A stretch of 15,391 nt of DNA from CALACW01 sp002431305. Its GTDB lineage: Bacteria > Bacillota > Clostridia > Oscillospirales > Acutalibacteraceae. The notes under the pieces are model-generated. The model saw nothing but the letters and a program-made list of their open reading frames with translations. It was not told the origin of the DNA and searched no databases. Of this stretch, positions 5,614 through 15,000 are shown one piece after another. Position numbers and translations under genes: made by a program. Within the stretch, counting starts at the first letter, position 1, and the number at the start of each line of letters is the position of its first letter. The stretch is taken from contig CALACW010000009.1 in NCBI GenBank assembly GCA_937890355.1, forward strand, positions 1-15,391. The letters are read 5' to 3'.

Positions 5614-8103
5614 TTACAGTTTTTCTATAGGCGCAACTTTTGCCATAATCTTTTTGGTTCCGACTTTTTCAAAAACGACTTCGAGCAGTACGTCATTGCC
5701 CATTTTTTCTTTTCCGATTATCATTCCGTCGCCGAATTTCTTGTGTCTGATTGAGTCTCCGGATTTAAGCGAGAATATATCTATTCCGCTCATTTTGTTT
5801 TCTGACTTAGCGGGTTTTGAAACAGATGAAAACGCGGACGACGAGTATGAAGATGATGAAAACTGTCCGCTCTGAGATGAAGAAAATGCGCTCTGAGAAT
5901 ACGCCGGTTTGTTTTCGGCTTTTGAATAAGTATACGGATAATATCCCCTGCCGTCCGTCGTGTCAAGCGACGACGAACCGAACGAAGCAAACGAGCCGAA
6001 CGGATTCGCCGTTTTTTCCTCATCCTTTAATTCGTCGGGAATCTCCGATATAAAATCGGACGGTCTGTTGTACATCGTCTGACCGTGGAGCATTCTGCTT
6101 TTTGCGTTGGTCATGAACAATTTTTCTTTTGCTCTCGTTATTCCGACATACGCGAGCCGTCTCTCCTCCTCCATATCCGACTGCGAAAACATCGCCTGCT
6201 GGGACGGGAAAATTCCGTTCTCCATACCGGCAAGGAATACAACGGGAAATTCGAGTCCCTTCGCCGAGTGAAGAGTCATCAGAACAACAGCGTCGTTATC
6301 GGCGTTAAAATTATCAATGTCGCTCATGAGCGAAACCTCGTCGAGGAATCCTTCGAGAGACGCGTCGTCTCCGTTCTCGTCGGAGTATCGCTGAAGGTTC
6401 GACGAAAGTTCGTTAAGGTTCGCGATTCTGTCCTCCATTGTCTCCGGGTCGTTTTCAAGAGATTTTAGATATCCGGTTTTCTCTAGCACGATATCAAGAA
6501 GCTCTGTCATTGAAACAGTATCTTTAAGAGCGATAAGCTCTTTCATGATCTTTGTAAAATCGGTAAGTTTCGTTTTTGCACGCGAAAGCACGGGGTAATC
6601 TTCGCTCGAACTTATAACATCAAAAAGCGAAATATTAAGCGCGTCGGAAATTCTCGCGGCATTATTGACGGTTGTCTCGCCTATTCCGCGTTTGGGTTCG
6701 TTTATTATACGTCTTAATCTTACGCCGTCGCCGGGGTTGCATATGACCGTAAGATATGCGGTCGCGTCCTTTATCTCCTTGCGCTCATAGAATCTGTGTC
6801 CGCCGATAATTCTGTACGGAATTGCGGATCTGACAAGCTGACGTTCGATAATGTTCGACTGTGCGTTCATTCTGTAAAGAACAGCGTGATCGCTCCATTT
6901 TTTTCCTTCTGAGGCGGAGTCCATAATTGCGCCCGCTATGTACATTCCCTCGGACATATCGTCGGGGGAAGTTTTTATTTTTATTTTGTCTCCCCTGCCG
7001 TTGTCAGTCCACAGGCTCTTGCCCTTACGCTCGGTGTTATTTGCGATAACGGCGTTTGCCGCGTCTAGTATATTTTGAGTCGAACGGTAATTCTGCTCGA
7101 GTCTTACGGTGTATGCGTTTTTGTACTGAAATTCGAAACTGAGTATATTCTCTATTGTAGCGCCTCTGAAACGGTAAATACTCTGGTCATCGTCTCCGAC
7201 AACGCACAGATTATTATATCCTCCCGCAAGAAGCGACGTTAAAACATACTGAGCGTGGTTCGTGTCCTGATATTCGTCGACCATAACGTATTTAAATTTA
7301 CGCTGATAATACTCTCTCGCGTCGGCATTTTTTCGGAGCATACGTACGGTATTGAATATAAGGTCGTCAAAGTCCATGGCGTCGGACTGCTTTAAAAGTT
7401 CCTGATATTTTTTATAAACCGACGCAATTTTTGCAAGGCGGACATCCGAGGCGTTTTCCTTCTCGTATTCCTCTGCGCTTATCAGAGAATCCTTTGCCCG
7501 GCTTATCTCGTTCATTATTGTTTTATAAGGCAGGAACTTATCGTCTATGCCCAAAATGCGCTGACACTCTTTTATGACGCGCTTTGAGTCGTCGGTATCG
7601 TATATAGTGAAATGACTCGAAAAACCGAGACACGCGCCGTCTCGTCTGAGCATTCTGACGCATGATGAATGGAACGTGCTCGCCCATACGTTCAGTCCGT
7701 TATCGCCGAGCATGCGCTCAAGTCTCTCTTTAAGCTCCGACGCGGCTTTGTTTGTAAAAGTTATCGCCATTATCTCCCATGCCTTGGGTGCGTCGACGGC
7801 GAGCATGCCGGAAATAAACGGATAAACCGTTTCGTCCGAATCAAGGTAACGTTTCATCAACTCGATATCCTCTTTCGATACGGGTCTGGGAAACGATTTA
7901 TTATTATATGCCTTGCCGTATTTTATAAGATACGCAATTCTGTTAACGAGAACGGTTGTCTTTCCGCTGCCCGCACCCGCTAAAATAAGCAGAGGGCCGT
8001 CTGTATGAGTGACGGCCGAAAACTGCATATCGTTCATTTTTGAAAATTCTTTTTTTATAATCGCGTCTCTGAGAAGTGCGCCTTCTTCATTATAATTAAG
8101 CAT
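5614..8103 (-). CDS. pcrA: ATP-dependent DNA helicase PcrA (UvrD/Rep superfamily 1)
   Basis: A 3'-5' DNA helicase used in nucleotide excision repair, plasmid replication and clearing RNA polymerase or RecA from DNA. Read as 829 residues, it shows all SF1A motifs: Walker A GAGSGKT (43-49), Ia AITFTNKAA (113-121), II VDEYQDT (275-281), III VVGDDDQSIYRFRGA (301-315), IV QNYRST (337-342), V LHSAKGLEFP (611-620) and VI VGITRAKEKL (653-662). A Ser-rich linker (about 704-769) leads to a C-terminal Tudor-like domain (GDSIRHKKFGDG, GTKKIMAKVAPIEKL). About 45 extra residues (63-108) sit between motifs I and Ia. I chose the ATG at 8103, which overlaps the upstream gene by 8 bases and has AGGGA about 8 bases before it. 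An in-frame ATG at 8133 with GGAG upstream would add 10 residues. Confidence 0.96.
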   Translation of the reverse strand: MLNYNEEGALLRDAIIKKEFSKMNDMQFSAVTHTDGPLLILAGAGSGKTTVLVNRIAYLIKYGKAYNNKSFPRPVSKEDIELMKRYLDSDETVYPFISGMLAVDAPKAWEIMAITFTNKAASELKERLERMLGDNGLNVWASTFHSSCVRMLRRDGACLGFSSHFTIYDTDDSKRVIKECQRILGIDDKFLPYKTIMNEISRAKDSLISAEEYEKENASDVRLAKIASVYKKYQELLKQSDAMDFDDLIFNTVRMLRKNADAREYYQRKFKYVMVDEYQDTNHAQYVLTSLLAGGYNNLCVVGDDDQSIYRFRGATIENILSFEFQYKNAYTVRLEQNYRSTQNILDAANAVIANNTERKGKSLWTDNGRGDKIKIKTSPDDMSEGMYIAGAIMDSASEGKKWSDHAVLYRMNAQSNIIERQLVRSAIPYRIIGGHRFYERKEIKDATAYLTVICNPGDGVRLRRIINEPKRGIGETTVNNAARISDALNISLFDVISSSEDYPVLSRAKTKLTDFTKIMKELIALKDTVSMTELLDIVLEKTGYLKSLENDPETMEDRIANLNELSSNLQRYSDENGDDASLEGFLDEVSLMSDIDNFNADNDAVVLMTLHSAKGLEFPVVFLAGMENGIFPSQQAMFSQSDMEEERRLAYVGITRAKEKLFMTNAKSRMLHGQTMYNRPSDFISEIPDELKDEEKTANPFGSFASFGSSSLDTTDGRGYYPYTYSKAENKPAYSQSAFSSSQSGQFSSSSYSSSAFSSVSKPAKSENKMSGIDIFSLKSGDSIRHKKFGDGMIIGKEKMGNDVLLEVVFEKVGTKKIMAKVAPIEKL

Positions 8104-8923
8104 TGTCTGAATCCCTGTCGATGGGCGAAACATACGAATCTATCTCCTGCTTCGCCTTATTGAAATAATCGTTAAATACATTCATATCACATTCGAGCGA
8201 TGAAGCGTCGGCATATATTTCGGACATAACGGAGTTAAATTTCTCAGCAAACGCCTTTATGCCGTCAGTAATACCGTCCACTCTCGAACGCGTTGCCTCT
8301 GAAGCAAAACGCGCCTTATCGGAAATCTCGGCAACCTTATCCTCAGCCTCTTTGATTATGGTATCGGAAAAACGTCTTGCGTCAAGAATCGCGTTGCCGA
8401 CCGTCGTTTCTGCGCTCAGGGCAAACGAACCCTTCTGCTCCGACTCGGCTTTGAGCTTTTCAACCTCGGTGTAAAGACTCTCTGTTTTTCTTTTTAACTC
8501 GTCAATTATAGCGTCCTTTACAGCAATCTGACTCATTATTTCCTCAGAACAGACTGCACTTGTTTTACTCTCCGTTTTCTGAGCCTCTTCAAGTTTTGCA
8601 CGGCAAATCTCGAGTTCCTCACATACTCCGGACATCTTAGACAACTCGTCCGTAAGACTTGATATACGCTCGTCTTTTTGAGAAATAGCCACAGTCAGTT
8701 CGTCGATTTTTGAAAGAACCGAGTTAAGTTCGTCGCCCGCCGCGGCGCGTTCGCTTACCGCGTCTGCTCTGTCTTTATCACAGCGGTTATACTTTTCCTC
8801 AAGCTCGGCAGTCTTTTTTTCAAGAGAAGCGATAACTTCCTTTTGCTCGCTTATATATTCAAGTACATCTTCCTTATTAAAACCGCCCAATGCGGCAGAA
8901 CGAAAAATAACGTCCTGAGTCAT
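8096..8923 (-). CDS. DivIVA-like coiled-coil protein
   Basis: Probably a cytoplasmic, membrane-associated scaffold related to DivIVA/GpsB proteins of division and polar growth; the exact role is unknown. In the 275-residue product, residues 6-24 (IFRSAALGGFNKEDVLEYI) resemble the DivIVA N-terminal membrane-targeting region. A long heptad-rich, Glu/Lys-rich coiled coil (about 25-165) and a second helical stretch (about 175-255, VGNAILDARRFSDTIIKEAE) follow. There are no membrane segments. The ATG at 8923 is preferred over the GTG at 8935, because AAGGAG (8935-8940) overlaps that GTG but lies 11 bases before the ATG. It is first in a unit with pcrA, whose start overlaps its stop codon. It is transcribed divergently from the glucan synthase gene. 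Confidence 0.8.
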   Translation of the reverse strand: MTQDVIFRSAALGGFNKEDVLEYISEQKEVIASLEKKTAELEEKYNRCDKDRADAVSERAAAGDELNSVLSKIDELTVAISQKDERISSLTDELSKMSGVCEELEICRAKLEEAQKTESKTSAVCSEEIMSQIAVKDAIIDELKRKTESLYTEVEKLKAESEQKGSFALSAETTVGNAILDARRFSDTIIKEAEDKVAEISDKARFASEATRSRVDGITDGIKAFAEKFNSVMSEIYADASSLECDMNVFNDYFNKAKQEIDSYVSPIDRDSDNA

Positions 8924-8947
8924 AAAACGACACACTCCTTTTATATA

Positions 8948-8976
8948 ATTGTATCATTTTCCGTCAAAAAAAACAA
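8948..8976 (-). promoter_or_regulatory. Promoter of the DivIVA-like/pcrA unit
   Basis: Read on the - strand, TACAAT (8953-8948) is preceded by TG and one base (TGATACAAT), an extended -10. A weak -35 TTGTTT (8976-8971) stands 17 bases upstream. A TTGACT a little further up is 22 bases away, too far for normal use. The start would fall near 8941, giving a leader of only about 18 bases that just includes the AAGGAG site. Confidence 0.55.
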
Positions 8977-8991
8977 GTCAATATACAAACT

Positions 8992-9023
8992 TTGGTCATT
9001 AATTGCTCATTTTCGGACATAAT
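8992..9023 (+). promoter_or_regulatory. Weak candidate promoter for the glucan synthase gene
   Basis: The divergent intergenic region (8924-9047) must hold the glucan synthase promoter if that gene is not read through from elsewhere. The best -10-like hexamer is CATAAT (9018-9023), with TTGGTC (8992-8997) as -35, but the 20-base spacer is poor. A GGGG ribosome binding site lies at 9034-9037, 10 bases before the ATG. No strong sigma-A promoter is visible, so an activator or alternative sigma factor is possible. Confidence 0.25.
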
Positions 9024-9047
9024 AAGCGAAAAAGGGGCGAAATCAAT

Positions 9048-12000
9048 ATGAGCACAATAAAAAAGGCACTGCGCCGTAATTACAAAATAATAAAAAACAG
9101 TTATAAAAAATGCATTTCTTTTCCCGACGAAAACGAAACGTCGTTATGGCTTACGGATAATTTTCATCTTTTATCAAGAGAATATTCGTCGCTTAATAAA
9201 ACGCTTGTAAAGAATCGTCCGCTGTCTTCGTCAGAGGAAGGGTGCGATATTATAAAATACTGCACTCAGCTGTGCGGTAACGGAATTCTGCCCGACGAGG
9301 ACGAAATAATATCGTTTTTCAAAGAGCGCGAAACTACAATACTCGCTTTAAGTTTTCTACCGTTTTTTCTGAGTTTTTCGCTTCTTTCGATATGCGCCGA
9401 TTCGCTCGAAAATAAAAACGGCTCTGTAAAAAATGTAATAATATCATTAAGAAAAATCGGAAAACTCGATTTTGAAAGAATACTGCCCGAGGTAAACGAA
9501 ACGGAAAAACTTCTGCTCGGCGACCCCGCCGGAATATATGAAAAATGCGACAAAACAACGAAAGAAATGTACAGACGCGCGGCGGCGCAGAAGGCAGAAA
9601 AAGAGAATAAAACGGAGTATGAAGTTGTAAAAGAGGCTTTAGAAAAAAGCAAAAACACACCTGACGAAAACATGCGCCACATCGGTTTTTACTTAGACGT
9701 CACAAAGAACCGCGCAAAAACGGGGAACGCGCTTCTTATAAGCGAAATAGTTTCCGTTTTTATATTAAGTGCGCTCATATCCGTTTTATGTAAAAAAATT
9801 TACGTCGGTCTGCTTCTTTTCTTTCCGATATGGGCGATTATCAAAACGCCGTTTAATATAATATCCGAATTATTCACAAAAACAACGCCCCTGCCGAAAA
9901 TTGAATTAAATGCAGAAATACCGCCGTCCGGATTTACGGCAATTGCGGTTTCGTCGATTTTGCCCAAAGCCCCCGACTCGGACAAACTCAAACAAAAGCT
10001 CGTCTCCCTGCGCCAAAGCGCTGGCGTGGAAAATACGCTTATATGCCTGTCCGCCGATTTAAAAAGCGGAAAAACACCTGAAGACGACGCCGATATTCCC
10101 GATATCAAGGCGTCAAAAAGAGTTATTGAGGAACTTAATAAAAAATACTCCGGCGGTTTCGTTCTTCTCATCCGCCCCAGGATTTATTCTCCGACTCAGC
10201 GTGAATACTCGGGCTTTGAAAGAAAACGCGGAGCAATATGCGCGCTGTGCAATTATATAAAAGGATACACGAACGAATTTTCCGTTGCTGCCGGCGACAT
10301 TGAAAAACTCAAAAAGGCAAAATACGTTTTAGCTCTTGACTATGATACTCAAATTCCGTTCGGCGCATTAGAAAAACTTGTCGGCACGGCGCTTCATCCG
10401 CTGAACAAAGCTATCGTTTCAAACACGGAAAAAACCGTCGTCTCGGGGTACGGGATTTTCTCTCCGAAAATAGAAAACTCAATAGAGTCTGCAAATAAAA
10501 CATCATTTTCAAAAATAATGTCCCCGAGCTGCGGAATAAATGCATACAACGGACTGTCGGGAGAAAAATATCAGGATTTGTTTTCCGAGAGTATTTTTTC
10601 GGGAAAAGGACTTATAGATGTCGACGCGTTCTGCTCCGTAATACCGAATAAATTTCCGAATCAAAAAATACTCAGCCACGATATTTTAGAGGGCATAGTT
10701 TTAAGATGCGCGTTCGTCGGCGACGTATCGTTTACTGATTCTTTTCCGCGTTCGCTGTCATCGTTTCTTTCAAGAGAACACCGCTGGATGCGCGGGGATA
10801 TTCAGAATTCAATATTTTTACGACTGAAAAAGAAACGCGTTACCGACTGCGTATTTCCTTTTACTCAAAGATTTAGACTTTTTGACAATATCAGGCGTGC
10901 TGTCACTCCGATTTTCACTTTCTTTTCTCTAGCTCTTTCTTGTTTTGCCGACGGTAGGAGCGCCGTTGTTCTGAGCGCTTTTGCTCTGATTTCCGTAATG
11001 TCGGGCGAACTTTTTTCAGCCATTTACGCATTTATATTCGGCGGTATAAGGGCGTTTTCACGTCTGTACGCATCCGACAGCGCGCCGAATGCCGTCATGA
11101 GCGCCGTAAGAGGGGTCATATACGCGTCGATTCTGCCGTACTCTTTTTTAAATTCCGCCGACGCGGCTATACGCTCGCTTTACAGAATGACAGTCTCAAA
11201 AAGAAATCTGCTCGAATGGACTACATTTGCGGTATCGGATAAAAAAGACAGCGATATAAAAAATATATTCAAAGATGTTTTCTCCTTCGTTTCGGGCGTT
11301 CTGCTTATTATATTTTCGGTCTCGCCGGGCAAAACGGCAGGACTGCTGTTTCTGTTTGCACCGGTATTCCGCATGTTTTCGGGCAGAGAAAAAAAGACTG
11401 ACCCAAAAGCGCTCACAATGCAGGAAAAAAGTACGCTCATCTCCTACGCGGGGCTTATGTGGAACTACTTTGAGATGTACGCCTCGTCGAGAGAAAACAT
11501 GCTCCCGCCCGACAACGTTCAGGAAACGCCGATTTTCAGAATTTCACACAGAACATCCCCTACGGATATAGGCATGTACGCAGTAAGCTGTCTGGGCGCA
11601 AGGGATTTAAAATTTATTAATACAAAAGAACTGTGCATGAGAATCGGCGGATTGCTTTCAAGCATTGATAAACTCGAAAAATACAGGGGCAATTTATTCA
11701 ACTGGTATGAAACGACGAGTCTTAAAACGCTCGAACCGAGGTATATTTCGCTCGTCGACAGCGGAAATCTGCTGTGCTGTTTCACAGTGCTGAAAGAAGG
11801 GCTGTACGAATACGCACCGGAGGAACACGATATTTATATTCTTATAAAAAAGATATCGGATTTTATCGAAAAATGCGATATATCGTTCATGTACGACAAT
11901 AAAAGAGGGCTCTTTCATATAGGATTCGACGTTCAAAAAGGCGAACTGTCGGAATCATATTATGATTTACTGATGAGCGAGGCGAGAATGACGGGCTACT

Positions 12001-15000
12001 TTGCCGCGGCATCAAGGCGCGTCCCCGTAAAGCACTGGGAATCTCTCGGACGAATGATTGTTAAGGACGGCAGGTATGCGGGACCCGTATCATGGACGGG
12101 AACAATGTTCGAATTTTTCATGCCGTCGCTGTTTATTCCGACTTATAAAAACACGCTTCAGTATGAGGGACTGAAATTTGCATTAAGATGTCAGAAAAAA
12201 GAGGGACTGAAACGAAAACTTCCCTACGGAGTTTCCGAGAGCGGATACTATGCGTTCGACAGGAAGCTCAACTATCTGTATAAGGCTAACGGCATACAAA
12301 GTCTCGCACTCAGAAGAAATGAGGAGAACGAATACACCGTCTCCCCTTATTCATCGTTTCTGTCGCTGACGCTTGATTCGTCCGACGCGCTGAGAAATCT
12401 CAAACGTCTCGAAAATCTCGGTGCCGTCGGCTCGTGCGGATTCTACGAAGCAGTCGATTTTACAAGGGAACGCACGCTGTCGCAGGATTTTGCATTTGTC
12501 AGAAGCTATATGTCGCATCACATCGGAATGAGCATAATATCATGCGTAAACGCGCTGTGCGGGTGCGTAATGCAGAAACGCTTTATGCGCAATGAACAGA
12601 ACGCCGGGGCAAAAAGTTTACTTGAAGAAAAGGTGCCGACCGATGTCAGGGTAATGCAAAGAACAGAAAAAATCGATATTCCTCGCCGTCCTGCCCGTTC
12701 GGACGAGAGTCAAATAGTATCGGTTCAGACAGATCTTGCAAATATAACGTGTGCATGCGCGACAAATTCGGAGTACTCCGTATTTACTTCCTCGGCGGGT
12801 GAAAGTCTGTCCGTTTTTGCGCACAGAACGCTTTTAAAAAAGCCGACCGGTGACCTTTCGCGTCCGGCAGGCGTTTTTTCCGCAGTCGGAGAGGGAGCAA
12901 ATATTATAAGTTTCACCCCTGTCGGTTCGCCGGAAAACTACAAAAATTACACCTTTTTCTCACAGGCGGGAAAAGTATCATTCAAAACGGAATCCGACAG
13001 ACTTATTCTGACAAACGAATCTGGCGTTCATCCGAGATTCCCCGTCGGAATAAACAGTTATTCTATTAAAAATAAATCTTCAAAAAAACGGGAACTTGAT
13101 TTCTATATTTATCTCGAACCGTCGCTTTTAAAAATCGGCGATTCCGACACGCATTCGGCGTACAACGCGCTGTTTTTAAACAGTCAATACGACGAAAACG
13201 AAAAAATAATCTCTTTTATGAGAACAGAACACGACTCGGACTGCACTCCGTCGCTTGCATGCGCGTTTTTGGAAAATACGGATTTTATACACTGCGAGGA
13301 CAGGGAGCAGGCACTGCCCCATCCGTACGGTTACGGCGCAATGTTCTCTTCTCCGGCGGATCGGTCGTCATCATCTACGGATAAATGCTGTTATATAAAA
13401 AGCAAAATATTATTAAAACCCGGAGAAGAAAAAAAGATAACGTTTGTCCTAAGCGCCGGACTTTCATTAACATCCGCAAAAACAAATATAATAAAACTGC
13501 GCTCGTTACGTTTTAATTATAAATACGCTCCTGGCATGTTTGCATCAGGCTCTCTGGGCGAAATATACGCTCAGAAACTGATATCCTCCTCGTATTTTTC
13601 AAAATGCAGACCCGACTGCGCACTCAGAGCTGCAAAGAAAAACACAAACGGTGTCGACGCGCTGTGGAGCCTCGGAATATCCGGCGACGTACCTTTGATT
13701 TGCGTAAAAATGAGCGAAAAGGATAACTATATTCCGCCCCTCATAAAGGTTCACTCCGTTCTCTCAAAGTGCGGAATAGAAACGGAAATTGCCGTAATTC
13801 TTTCGGAAAGCGACGAGTACAGCGCCCCCGCATTGTCAAAACTTAAAAAAATGCTTTACAATGAAAATTATCTTCACATGCTCAGCGTTAAAAACGGTAT
13901 TTTTCCGATAAGCGCTTCAAAAACCGACAGCTCCGTACTGCTGACTCTGCTCGCATGTTCCTCGCTTGTGCTGCCGGAAACGAATGAAAAAAAGAAAAAG
14001 ACAACCGTTACGGTCAATAGAATACTGCCGTCAAACAAGATTAAATCGGCAAACAACACGTTTACGGAACACGGATTCGAAATAAACAGAACGCCTCCCG
14101 TTGCATGGTGCACCGTGCTTGCAAACCCGTCGTTCGGAACACTCGTTTCCGATTCGTCGCTGGGCTTTACGTGGGCGATGAATTCGGGAGAAAATAAAAT
14201 AACGCCGTGGATTTCGGATTCATCCGCCGAGAATAATTCAGAGATTATTGCAATTAAGACGGACGGAAAAATTTATGACGTTGTTAAGGGGTCAAACGCC
14301 TATTTCAGCAGTGACAGAGTTTCGTATTTTTCGTCGGCAGGCAGTCTTCATATAAGAACAGACGTCACTGTCTCACCGAGGGGAATGAAAAAAACCGCGT
14401 CGGTGTCGGTTACAAATTCGTCGGACACTGAATGCGAATACGAATTGATGTACGAAATAAACGTAATACTATCCGCCGACTCAAAATATGCAAAAAACGT
14501 AAAGACAGAAACGGACACCTCGGGCGTAATCTTCACAAATCCGTTTAACAGGTTTTTTAAGGGTTACGCAAAGCTGTACACCGATATTCTGTCTCCCGAA
14601 ATATCAAACTCCGGCATAATGTTTTCAGGTATGCCGTGCAATCCCGGTCATATTACAATCAAAAAGAAAATGAAACTGCCAGCAAGAAAAACGGAAATAT
14701 ACAAATTCATTCTCTCGTTCGGAAAAACGCGCGAATCCGCAGATAAAATAATTAAAATTCAACCTGACGCAAGACCGATGAATAAAATAACAATCGATTC
14801 GCCCGACAAAACGCTGAACGCGGTTTTCAACAATTTTCTGCCCGCACAGATAATCAATTCGAGGCTTTTCGGCAAAACTGGATTCAGACAGTGTTCGGGG
14901 GCATACGGGTACAGAGACCAGCTCCAGGACGCGCTGGGTGCGATTCTGCTCGATGCGTCGCTTCTTAGGACTCAGATTTTCAGATGCGCCTGCGCACAGT

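Noticed and set aside
5485..5754. + strand open frame running from the ferredoxin gene into the pcrA 3' end
   Set aside because: It crosses the ferredoxin stop region and a strong terminator in another frame, and is antisense to the conserved PcrA C-terminal domain.
8921..8940. GTG at 8935 as the start of the DivIVA-like gene
   Set aside because: The GTG overlaps the AAGGAG ribosome binding site itself, so the ATG at 8923 with 11-base spacing is the workable start.
8948..8984. TTGACT/TTGACG hexamers as the -35 of the - strand promoter
   Set aside because: They are 22 and 8 bases from the TACAAT -10, outside usable spacing; the extended -10 with a weak TTGTTT fits better.
9266..10171. - strand open frames of 108-138 codons within the glucan synthase N-terminal region
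   Set aside because: The + strand frame through this region is continuous and carries conserved Cgs motifs; the antisense products are low-complexity Phe/Ser-rich sequences with no recognisable features.
11275..11571. + strand 98-codon frame inside the glucan synthase
   Set aside because: It is out of frame with conserved motifs such as MLPPDN at 818-823, and its product is an Arg/Cys-rich artefact.
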